Assembly (NCBI GenBank): GCA_938008865.1
Contig: CALLJA010000033.1
Span: 1-5,733 of the forward strand
DNA length: 5,733 nucleotides
Direction: 5' to 3'
Origin: an uncultured Anaerolineales bacterium
Lineage (GTDB): Bacteria > Chloroflexota > Anaerolineae > Anaerolineales > Villigracilaceae
The first letter of the stretch is position 1. Every line of letters begins with the position of its first letter. The notes below the pieces were generated by a model. It saw nothing but the letters and a program-made list of their open reading frames with translations, searched no databases and was not told the DNA's origin. The translations under genes and the position numbers were made by a program. Below are positions 1 through 5,643 of the stretch, one piece after another.

Positions 1-812
1 GCCGAGGCGCCGATGGCCATACGCCCGTCGCGGTCGAGCATGGCCACGCCCTTCCAGCCTTCCTCATACAGGGCGCGCGTACGCTCGATCTGGAACTGCA
101 TGAACTTGCGCCAGCGCGGCGTCACCACACCCCTTTCGATATCGGTCTCGGAGATGCCGAACTCGAGCATGTCCTCGCGCGGCAGGTACACACGCCCGTT
201 GCGGTAATCTTCGCCCACGTCGCGCAGGATGTTGGTCATTTGCAGGGCCACGCCCAGTTTGATGGCGTGCGGGATGGCGCCGCGCCCGTGGAAGCCGACG
301 ATGTGCATGCTCATCAGCCCGACCGTAGAAGCCACCCCGTAGCAGTAGGTAGCCAGGTCGTCGAAGGTGGCATAACGGGATTGGGTCAGGTCGCGGGCCA
401 CGCCGTCGATCAATTGCAGGGCGTAGTGGCGCGGGATGTGGTAACGAGTCATGGCGTCGACCCAGGCGGCGGCCACCAGGTCGCCCTCGGGGGCCAGGGC
501 GGTGTGGACGACATTGCGCCAGTACTCCAATTGCTGCTCACGGTCGCCCGCGGCGGCCTCATCTACGATGTCATCCACGGTACGGCAGAAGGCATACAGG
601 GCGCGCACGGCGGCGCGCTTTTCCTCGGGCAGCAACCCCGAAGCCATGTAAAAGGATTTGCTGTGCTCGGCGGCAATGCGCCCGGCCAGAGTGTAGGCCT
701 GGCGCAGGGAGTCGTCCCCGGCCCAGTAGGAAAAGAGGGTGCGCGGAGTGGGGTGCGAGTCGTTCCCAGCCAGGGCCAGCAATTGGTGTTCCCAGTTCAT
801 GTGCATTTCCAT
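1..812 (-). CDS. crtB: Phytoene synthase (squalene/phytoene synthase family), C-terminus cut by window edge
   Basis: Catalyses head-to-head condensation of two geranylgeranyl diphosphates, via prephytoene diphosphate, to phytoene, the first committed carotenoid step; it acts in the cytosol or at the membrane. My translation from 812 leftward gives 270 complete codons with no stop, so the gene continues beyond base 1 and only the last few tens of residues are missing relative to the usual size of about 290-310. Visible motifs: HSKSFYMAS (residues 50-58), the first aspartate-rich motif DDIVD (80-84), YCYGVASTVG (156-165), and the second aspartate-rich motif DVGED inside NILRDVGEDYRNGRVYLP (194-211). 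Both DxxxD clusters that bind Mg-diphosphate are intact. The start at 812 has GGAGG five bases upstream; in-frame ATGs at 806 and 800 are alternatives. It is divergent from crtI and shares its control region. A squalene or diapophytoene synthase is less likely given the motif wording and the CrtI neighbour. Confidence 0.93.
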   Translation of the reverse strand, partial: MEMHMNWEHQLLALAGNDSHPTPRTLFSYWAGDDSLRQAYTLAGRIAAEHSKSFYMASGLLPEEKRAAVRALYAFCRTVDDIVDEAAAGDREQQLEYWRNVVHTALAPEGDLVAAAWVDAMTRYHIPRHYALQLIDGVARDLTQSRYATFDDLATYCYGVASTVGLMSMHIVGFHGRGAIPHAIKLGVALQMTNILRDVGEDYRNGRVYLPREDMLEFGISETDIERGVVTPRWRKFMQFQIERTRALYEEGWKGVAMLDRDGRMAIGAS

Positions 813-817
813 GTGTG

Positions 818-822
818 CCTCC
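818..822 (-). promoter_or_regulatory. Ribosome binding site of crtB
   Basis: The minus strand reads GGAGG here, a full Shine-Dalgarno core, five bases before the ATG at 812-810. This favours the most upstream of three closely spaced in-frame ATGs (812, 806, 800); for the second the spacing would be eleven bases. Confidence 0.7.
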
Positions 823-839
823 GAGTTTTGTGTGGGCCT

Positions 840-867
840 ATTTTATCCAATTTAGAATATTTGTCAA
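840..867 (-). promoter_or_regulatory. Leftward sigma70-type promoter for crtB
   Basis: On the minus strand a perfect -35 TTGACA (867-862) is followed by a 16-bp spacer and a -10 TAAAAT (845-840). Predicted transcription start is near 833, giving a leader of about 20 bases before the crtB ATG. The -35 hexamer lies inside an 11-bp repeat unit (868-858), with a second unit directly upstream (879-869), so a repressor bound there would block RNA polymerase. The location in the only AT-rich stretch of a GC-rich window supports the call. Confidence 0.72.
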
Positions 868-879
868 GGTTTTGTAAAG
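847..879 (-). repeat. 11-bp-period direct repeats at the crtB promoter (candidate CarH-type operator)
   Basis: Read on the minus strand, consecutive 11-mers are CTTTACAAAAC (879-869), CTTGACAAATA (868-858) and a degenerate TTCTAAATTGG (857-847). The first two share nTnnACAAA in identical register. The middle unit contains the -35 hexamer. The plus strand shows this as TTTGTCAAG and TTTGTAAAG eleven bases apart. One helical turn per unit is the arrangement expected for several MerR-type DNA-binding domains side by side on one face of the DNA, as described for Thermus CarH. Assignment to the regulator encoded at 2582-3901 is an inference. Confidence 0.6.
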
Positions 880-895
880 CTATTTCCCAATAAAT

Positions 896-928
896 CTTGA
901 CAAATAATGGACAATAGATATAATCATG
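896..928 (+). repeat. 11-bp-period direct repeats at the crtI promoter (candidate CarH-type operator)
   Basis: Consecutive 11-mers are CTTGACAAATA (896-906), ATGGACAATAG (907-917) and a degenerate ATATAATCATG (918-928). The first two share nTnGACAA in the same register; the first contains the -35 TTGACA and the third the -10 TATAAT. The first unit is identical to the minus-strand unit at 868-858, making an exact 11-bp inverted repeat centred near 882. The second unit closely resembles AGGTACAATAG at 2522-2532 upstream of the regulator gene. Confidence 0.6.
897..924 (+). promoter_or_regulatory. Rightward sigma70-type promoter for crtI
   Basis: Perfect consensus -35 TTGACA (897-902) and perfect consensus -10 TATAAT (919-924) are separated by 16 bp. 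Predicted transcription start is around 930-932, giving a leader of about 35 bases before the crtI ATG at 966. Such a near-ideal promoter would be strongly active unless repressed, which fits the repeat units lying across the -35, spacer and -10. Confidence 0.8.
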
Positions 929-965
929 GAAAATTCGTCCTCCTGCCTCAGAAAGAAGGTATCTC

Positions 966-2501
966 ATGTCTCACAAACCCACCGCCCTCGTGATCGGCGC
1001 CGGCATCGGCGGGATCGCCACCGCCGCCCGCCTGGCCCGCAACGGCTACGACGTGACCGTGCTGGAGAAGAACGGGAACTCCGGCGGGCGCTGCAACCAG
1101 ATCATCCGTGATGGACACCGCTTCGATATCGGCCCGACGCTCTTCCTGATGCCTGAGGTCTGGGAGGAGACCTTCGGCGCGCTGGGCGAGAAGATGAACG
1201 AACACCTCGACCTGCGCCGCATCGACCCGACCTACAAGGTCCATTTCGAGGATGGCCTGCAACTGCAACTGACCTCGAACCTGGGCGAGATGCAAACCCA
1301 GTTGGAGCGCATCGAGAAGACGGCCTTCACGGGCTTCCTGCGCTACATCACGGAAGGCTCGAAACACTACAAACTCTCGCTCGAAAAGTTCGTCGGACGC
1401 AACTTCTACAACATCTTCGAATACTTCAGCCTGGCCAACCTGCCGCTCATCTTCCAACTCAAGGCGCTCGACAAGCACTACCGCAACACGGGCCGCTACT
1501 TCAAGGATGAGCGCCTGAAAGCCGCCTTCACCTTCCAAAACATGTACCTGGGTCTCAGCCCCTACGACGCGCCCGCCACCTACTCGCTGCTCCAGTACAC
1601 CGAACTGGCCGAGGGCGTCTGGTATCCGATGGGCGGGATGTACGCGGGCATCCAGGCCCTGACGCGCGTCGCCGAAAGGCTGGGCGTGAAATTCATCTAC
1701 GACGCGCCCGTGAAGAAGATGAACGTGGATAAAGGAAGGGTCGTCTCGGCCCTGACCGAAGACGGACGCGAGTTCAGCGCCGACATCTTTGTCGGCAACG
1801 CAGACCTGCCCTACATCTACGACCAATTGCTGCCCGACCGCGCCGAAGCCAAAAAACTGGACGAGAAACTCTACACCTGCTCGGCCATCATGTTCTACTG
1901 GGGCGTGGACAAACGCTACTCACAGGTGGCGCACCACAACATCTTCCTCGGCGGCGACTATAAGGCCTCCTTCGACCAGATCTTCGAAGAACACCGCCTG
2001 CCCGGGGAACCCTCCTTCTACGTCCATGCGCCTGCCCGTACCGACCCTGACGCCGCGCCCGAGGGCCAGGACACCTTCTACGTGCTGGTGCCCGTCGGCC
2101 ACCTCGACGCCCGCAGCCAGCAGGACTGGGACGCCATGGTGAACAAGGCCCGCGAGACCGTCTTCGCGCGCCTCGCCAAAGAAATGGGCGTGACCGACCT
2201 CCGCGAGCACATCAAGTTCGAGATCACCTACACCCCCCGCACCTGGCAGGAGCGCTTCAACCTCGCCAAGGGCGCGGCCTTCGGCTTGAGCCATAACTTC
2301 TGGCAGGTCGGCTTCCTTCGTCCGCAGAATCGCCACGCCAAATACAAGAACCTGTATTTCGCGGGCGCGTCCACCCACCCGGGCACGGGCCTGCCCATCG
2401 TGCTGCTCTCGGCCCGCCTGACCACCGAACGTATTCTCAAAGAAGCCAGGGAGTTGCGTGTGCGGGGCCTGCGCCTGGAACGCGCCGCGGCCCAATCCTG
2501 A
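966..2501 (+). CDS. crtI: Phytoene desaturase, CrtI type (FAD-dependent)
   Basis: Introduces the conjugated double bonds into phytoene (to neurosporene, lycopene or further) using FAD; peripheral membrane enzyme. The 511-residue length is typical of bacterial CrtI. The N-terminus holds the dinucleotide fold GAGIGG (residues 11-16) followed by the ribose-binding acid in VLEK (E34), then GGRCNQ (40-45) and FDIGPTLF (53-60) of the CrtI family. The C-terminus carries the bacterial-type desaturase signature FAGASTHPGTGLP (465-477), followed by a helix (LLSARLTTERIL). The ATG at 966 has AAGG six to seven bases upstream and sits about 35 bases after a consensus promoter. It is divergent from crtB and 80 bp upstream of the regulator gene, with no obvious terminator hairpin after it. 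Related FAD enzymes (CrtD, CrtN, CrtO-like ketolase) cannot be excluded from sequence alone, but pairing with crtB favours phytoene desaturase. The number of desaturation steps cannot be read from the sequence. Confidence 0.88.
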   Translation: MSHKPTALVIGAGIGGIATAARLARNGYDVTVLEKNGNSGGRCNQIIRDGHRFDIGPTLFLMPEVWEETFGALGEKMNEHLDLRRIDPTYKVHFEDGLQLQLTSNLGEMQTQLERIEKTAFTGFLRYITEGSKHYKLSLEKFVGRNFYNIFEYFSLANLPLIFQLKALDKHYRNTGRYFKDERLKAAFTFQNMYLGLSPYDAPATYSLLQYTELAEGVWYPMGGMYAGIQALTRVAERLGVKFIYDAPVKKMNVDKGRVVSALTEDGREFSADIFVGNADLPYIYDQLLPDRAEAKKLDEKLYTCSAIMFYWGVDKRYSQVAHHNIFLGGDYKASFDQIFEEHRLPGEPSFYVHAPARTDPDAAPEGQDTFYVLVPVGHLDARSQQDWDAMVNKARETVFARLAKEMGVTDLREHIKFEITYTPRTWQERFNLAKGAAFGLSHNFWQVGFLRPQNRHAKYKNLYFAGASTHPGTGLPIVLLSARLTTERILKEARELRVRGLRLERAAAQS

Positions 2502-2510
2502 GAGAAAATT

Positions 2511-2554
2511 AGAGACAAAGCAGGTACAATAGCCTTGCAAAACCTTTGCATCCT
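2511..2554 (+). repeat. 11-bp-period repeat run upstream of the MerR-B12 regulator gene (candidate autoregulatory operator)
   Basis: Four consecutive 11-mers fall in one register: AGAGACAAAGC (2511-2521), AGGTACAATAG (2522-2532), CCTTGCAAAAC (2533-2543) and CTTTGCATCCT (2544-2554). The ACAA/ACAA/GCAA/GCAT core recurs every 11 bases. The second unit differs from the crtI operator unit ATGGACAATAG at two positions, and the third resembles the crtB unit CTTTACAAAAC. The run overlaps a candidate -10 box and the likely start of transcription. The last unit is the most degenerate. Confidence 0.52.
2525..2530 (+). promoter_or_regulatory. Candidate -10 box for the regulator operon
   Basis: TACAAT matches the sigma70 -10 consensus at five of six positions and would start transcription near 2537, about 45 bases before the ATG at 2582. 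No good -35 lies at the expected distance (2501-2508 reads agagaaaa), so on its own the promoter would be weak, or transcription may come mainly by read-through from crtI, after which no terminator is visible. Confidence 0.4.
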
Positions 2555-2571
2555 GCCCATCTCTCATCCCT

Positions 2572-2575
2572 GGAG
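2572..2575 (+). promoter_or_regulatory. Ribosome binding site fixing the regulator start at 2582
   Basis: GGAG six bases before ATG 2582 supports this start over the in-frame TTG at 2546, which would add 12 residues (HPAHLSSLEFD after the start Met) that precede the usual MerR N-terminus, and which lies inside the repeat run. Confidence 0.65.
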
Positions 2576-2581
2576 TTCGAT

Positions 2582-3901
2582 ATGTCCATCAACAAATCGC
2601 CTGTCTACAATCTAAAAGCCGTCCTGATCGAGACGGGCATTTCCGCCGACACCCTGCGCGCCTGGGAACGCCGCTACGGACTGCCCCTGCCCCAGCGCAC
2701 GCCGGGCGGCCACCGCCTGTACTCGCAATACGATATCGAGACGATCAAGTGGCTGATGGCCCGCCAGGCTGAGGGAATGAGCATCTCGCGCGCGGTGGAT
2801 ATGTGGAACGAACATCACACCACAGGTGTGGACCCGCTGGCTGATTCTGCGGCGCAGGCCTCTGCCTCCGCCCGGGCCGCCTACCGTCTCCCTGACACCA
2901 GCCTCGATGCCCTGCGCGCGCAATGGCTGGCGGCCTGCCTCGACTTCGACGAGACCCACGCCGAAGACGTACTCAACCAGGCGTTCGCCGTGTACCCCGT
3001 CGAAACTGTCTGCACCGACGTGCTCCAGCGCGGCATGTCGGACCTGGGCCAGTACTGGTACGAGAACCGCGCCAGCGTGCAGCAAGAGCACTTTGCCTCG
3101 GCCCTGGCCATGCGCCGCCTCGACACCCTCCTGAGCGCCTCGCCCAAGGCCACCCGCAGGCAAACCGTGCTGGTGGGCTGCCCCACCGACGAGTGGCACA
3201 CCTTCACGCCCCTGCTGCTGACGCTTTTCCTGCGCCGCCGCGGGCTGAACGTCATCTACCTGGGCGCCAATGTCCCGGCCGAGCGCTTCGAGGAAACGGT
3301 ATCCGCTGTCGGCGCGGACCTGGTGATCCTGGTCGCACAGACACTCATCAGCGCAGCCGCGCTGCACATGACCGCGCAAGGCATGGCAGGCAGGCATATC
3401 CAGGTCGGGTTCGGCGGGCGCATCTTCAACCTCCATCCACGCCTGCATGAGACCGTGCACGGCCGCTTCCTGGGCTCCTCGGTGGATGATGCAATCAAAT
3501 CCGTCGAAGACCTGCTGCGTGAGCCGCCTGCGCCGCGCGGCCGGCAGGCCATCCCGCCCGAGTGTCTGGCAGCCCTAGCAGCCTTCAACCTGCACCGCCT
3601 GCACATCGAAAGCAGTATCAAGGAAATGATCGCGCCCCTGCACCTGAACGCCGAAGGCGTCAACACGGGCATCCACTTCCTGGGCGATAACATCGCCGCC
3701 GCCCTGTCGCTGGGCGACATGAGTTATGTCTCGCAGGAGCTGGACTGGCTGAAGACCCTCATGCACGCCCATAACCGCCCGCCCCAGGAACTGGCCGACT
3801 TCATGAAAAATTATTCCGACGCCGTGGACAAGCACATTAACGGCGTCGGCGCGCCGATCAAGGCCTGGCTGCAAGACCAGGCCAGACAAGTTGAGACATG
3901 A
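2582..3901 (+). CDS. CarH/LitR-like MerR-family regulator with B12-binding photoreceptor domains and extra C-terminal domain
   Basis: Predicted adenosylcobalamin-dependent light-sensing repressor. From ATG 2582 it is 439 residues. Residues 8-75 form a MerR winged helix-turn-helix (VYNLKAVLIETGISADTLRAW, split by me at 8-28, then ERRYGLPLPQRTPGGHRLYS). Residues 105-190 form the helical B12-cap domain with W159, E169 and H170, matching the Wx9EH signature of CarH-type photoreceptors. Residues 194-315 form the Rossmann-like cobalamin domain: DEWHTFT (203-209) supplies the lower-ligand histidine H206, 47 residues after W159, followed by YLGANVP (226-232) and GFGG (276-279). The usual ExHxxG reads ExHxxT, with Thr209 in place of glycine. 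Residues 320-439 are an additional, mostly helical region absent from the classic CarH of about 290 residues; I do not recognise it. Its stop overlaps the start of the DICT gene (ATGA). A light-independent B12 sensor is the main alternative. Confidence 0.85.
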   Translation: MSINKSPVYNLKAVLIETGISADTLRAWERRYGLPLPQRTPGGHRLYSQYDIETIKWLMARQAEGMSISRAVDMWNEHHTTGVDPLADSAAQASASARAAYRLPDTSLDALRAQWLAACLDFDETHAEDVLNQAFAVYPVETVCTDVLQRGMSDLGQYWYENRASVQQEHFASALAMRRLDTLLSASPKATRRQTVLVGCPTDEWHTFTPLLLTLFLRRRGLNVIYLGANVPAERFEETVSAVGADLVILVAQTLISAAALHMTAQGMAGRHIQVGFGGRIFNLHPRLHETVHGRFLGSSVDDAIKSVEDLLREPPAPRGRQAIPPECLAALAAFNLHRLHIESSIKEMIAPLHLNAEGVNTGIHFLGDNIAAALSLGDMSYVSQELDWLKTLMHAHNRPPQELADFMKNYSDAVDKHINGVGAPIKAWLQDQARQVET

Positions 3902-4467
3902 ACAGCGATGTTTTTTCCACCTTCTACCATAGCCTGCTGCCGCATTTCTCGCCGCGCACGGAAGGCTTCGCTTCGAAACTCAAAGCGCAGGACCTGAATC
4001 GTTCCAGTTTTCGATACATCTTTTCGGTGCGCAGCATGATCGAGATCAGCCACCTGATCGAGGATGCCGTGATCGAGACCAGCGGCGTGGCCGATACGCA
4101 CGTTTCCTTCCAGTATTATTCGCGCATCGCAGCGCAGGCCGCGCAATACAAGCGCGTGGCCGAGTCGGCGCGCGGACTGTGGCTATATGGCGTGCCCGAT
4201 GCGCCGCTCCCGAAATGGCCGCGCACCATCGGAGTCAGCACCAGCGGGACTCCGCTCGAAAAATACTGGTTCGTGGTGGCCTACGGGGCGGGCCTGTACG
4301 CGACCCTGCTGGCCGAAGAGATCGACCCGGGCGACGGTCAACGCCTGTACGAAGGCTTCTACACCTTCGAGCCAGAGACCGCCTACCAGGTGACCCACCT
4401 GCTGCACCAGATGTACCCCATGCAGGTTCCCGAACCCATCTCACCCCAGGAGCAAGGAAACCGATGA
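3898..4467 (+). CDS. Stand-alone DICT-domain sensory protein
   Basis: A 189-residue soluble protein with no signal peptide or membrane segment. Residues about 25-170 resemble the DICT domain (named from diguanylate cyclases and two-component systems), an alpha+beta sensory domain that has been proposed to take part in light responses. Recognisable elements are SFRYIFSVRSMIEISHLIED (37-56), the central IGVSTSGTPLEKYWFVVAYG (111-130) and the late RLYEGFYTFEPETAYQV (149-165). No output domain (GGDEF, kinase, HTH) is fused. ATG 3898 overlaps the regulator's TGA as ATGA, and its own TGA overlaps the DegV start in the same way, so translation is likely coupled on both sides. The tight coupling to a B12-MerR regulator suggests that it works with that protein, perhaps as a partner or anti-repressor; this is inference. 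Confidence 0.7.
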   Translation: MNSDVFSTFYHSLLPHFSPRTEGFASKLKAQDLNRSSFRYIFSVRSMIEISHLIEDAVIETSGVADTHVSFQYYSRIAAQAAQYKRVAESARGLWLYGVPDAPLPKWPRTIGVSTSGTPLEKYWFVVAYGAGLYATLLAEEIDPGDGQRLYEGFYTFEPETAYQVTHLLHQMYPMQVPEPISPQEQGNR

Positions 4468-5303
4468 ACCTCCGTATCGTCACCGACAGCACCTGCGACC
4501 TGCCCGCCGAGACGGCCCGCCTGCTGGGCATCACCGTCATCCCGCTGAACATCCACGTGGGCGAGCGCACCTTCCTCGACGGCGTGGACCTGACCCGCGA
4601 AGAATTCTATACGCGCCTGCCCGGGTTCACCCCCGCGCCGCGCACGGCTGCGCCCGGGCCCGAGGTCTTCGCACAAATCTACGAGCGCCTGGCAAACGAG
4701 GGCGCGCAGGCCATCCTGTCGATCCACATCAGCGAGAGCCTGAGCGCCACGGTCAACTCGGCGCGCGCCGCAGCGGAGGAGTTCACGCGCATCCCGGTCA
4801 CCGTGCTGGATTCGGGGCAGCTCAGCCTGGGCATGGGCTTCCTGGTGGAGAAGGCCGCGCAACTGGCACAGGTCGGCCAGCGCACCGACCAGGTCCTGGC
4901 TGCCTTGCAGGGCGTGATGAAGCGCACCTACGTCTTCGCCTCGCTGAAGACGCTCGAGTACCTGCGCCGCAGCGGACGGATGCACTTTGCGCTCGCCAAA
5001 TTGGGCGAGATCCTGCAGATCAAGCCACTGCTGCACATGAACCTCGGCAAGCCCACCGCCCTGCGCGCCCGCACGCAACAACGCGCCATCGAACGCCTGC
5101 TGGAGTGGCTGGCCGAGTATGCGCCCTTCGAAAAACTAGCCATCTTGCACGCAGGCGTGACCGAAGAGGCCCAGCGGCTGCGCGAGCAGGTGCGCTCGTA
5201 TTTTCCCGAAGGGGTCGACGTACCCATCGTGCAGATCACCCCTGTGTTGGGCGCGCACCTCGGCATCGGCGCGCTCGGGTTCGCCTGTATTTCCAAGGAG
5301 TAA
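4464..5303 (+). CDS. DegV family fatty-acid-binding protein
   Basis: DegV/FakB proteins are cytosolic two-domain proteins that bind a fatty acid; in Firmicutes they present it to the kinase FakA for phosphorylation. Start at ATG 4464 gives 279 residues, the normal family length, with AAGGA five bases upstream; longer in-frame starts would run through the DICT gene in another frame. Motifs: IVTDSTCDLP (5-14), the APRTAAPGPEVF stretch (58-69) with T61, SESLSATVNSA (90-100), VLDSGQLSLGMG (114-125), LEYLRRSGRM (164-173), IKPLL (186-190) and TPVLGAHLGIGALGF (259-273). T61, S94 and H265 sit where the family's carboxylate-binding residues are expected. Two usually conserved spots differ: the SGT of the family reads SAT, and HxGPG reads HLGIG. 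No fakA partner is in the window. ATGA overlap with the DICT gene indicates coupling. The ligand cannot be told from sequence. Confidence 0.9.
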   Translation: MNLRIVTDSTCDLPAETARLLGITVIPLNIHVGERTFLDGVDLTREEFYTRLPGFTPAPRTAAPGPEVFAQIYERLANEGAQAILSIHISESLSATVNSARAAAEEFTRIPVTVLDSGQLSLGMGFLVEKAAQLAQVGQRTDQVLAALQGVMKRTYVFASLKTLEYLRRSGRMHFALAKLGEILQIKPLLHMNLGKPTALRARTQQRAIERLLEWLAEYAPFEKLAILHAGVTEEAQRLREQVRSYFPEGVDVPIVQITPVLGAHLGIGALGFACISKE

Positions 5304-5306
5304 GTC

Positions 5307-5633
5307 ATGAAAATTGCAAAGTTCGTCGCCCTGCTCGGCATCCTCGCGATGACCGCCGTCCTCGTCTACGGATTCACCGTCGGCGACTTCCTCGGCGAAG
5401 GCAGCCGCCTGCTCGGCATGCCCTGGGGCATCGTCTCGATGGTGGACCTGTACACGGGCTTTATGCTCTTCTCCGCCTGGATCATCTACCGCGAGAAGTC
5501 CCTGCCCGCCGCCATCCTGTGGACGGCGGCCATGCTGACCCTGGGATTCTTCGCGGGCAGCCTGTATGCCTTCCTGGCCCTGCAAGCCAGCGGCGGCGAC
5601 TGGCGTAAATTCTGGCTCGGCAAGCACGCATAA
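5307..5633 (+). CDS. Small integral membrane protein, DUF1475-like
   Basis: 108 residues with three predicted membrane segments: about 5-25 (FVALLGILAMTAVLVYGF), 42-60 (around VDLYTGFMLFSAWIIY) and 66-92 (around AAILWTAAMLTLGFFAG). The pattern of a conserved PWG, then D-LYTGF, then a W-I-YRE motif, then a hydrophobic hairpin and a short polar tail (GGDWRKFWLGKHA) resembles the DUF1475 family, whose function is unknown to me. Start at ATG 5307 is three bases after the degV stop, with AAGGAG (5295-5300) overlapping the end of degV, six bases upstream. Its place between a fatty-acid-binding protein and another membrane protein suggests a membrane or lipid role, but nothing catalytic is visible. 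Confidence 0.72.
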   Translation: MKIAKFVALLGILAMTAVLVYGFTVGDFLGEGSRLLGMPWGIVSMVDLYTGFMLFSAWIIYREKSLPAAILWTAAMLTLGFFAGSLYAFLALQASGGDWRKFWLGKHA

Positions 5634-5643
5634 GGAATTTTCC

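Noticed and set aside
240..893. 217-codon plus-strand open frame
   Set aside because: It is antisense to crtB, lacks recognisable motifs, and runs into the divergent promoter region; the minus-strand frame has complete phytoene synthase motifs.
813..965. Cobalamin riboswitch in the leaders
   Set aside because: The leaders are only tens of bases long and lack room for the ~200-base fold; nothing like a B12-box was seen there or in 2502-2581.
926..1111. Small plus-strand frame starting at the first ATG after the crtI -10 box
   Set aside because: The ATG lies only two bases past the -10, upstream of the expected transcription start, and the Arg-rich product is a frame-shifted read of crtI.
948..1826. 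292-codon minus-strand open frame opposite crtI
   Set aside because: A GC-driven shadow of crtI; valine/glutamate/glycine-rich composition with no family resemblance.
2546..2581. TTG start extending the regulator by 12 residues
   Set aside because: No Shine-Dalgarno at suitable distance and it lies within the repeat run; ATG 2582 has GGAG six bases upstream and gives the normal MerR N-terminus.
2502..2581. Rho-independent terminator between crtI and the regulator gene
   Set aside because: No GC-rich inverted repeat followed by a T run is visible; read-through from crtI remains possible.
2612..3460. 282-codon minus-strand open frame opposite the regulator gene
   Set aside because: Shadow frame: the plus-strand frame encodes a clear MerR-B12 protein and the antisense product has low-complexity composition.
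4179..4463. N-terminal extension of the DegV frame
   Set aside because: It overlaps the DICT gene in another frame, is Arg-rich, and the DegV family begins at the IVTDST strand right after ATG 4464.
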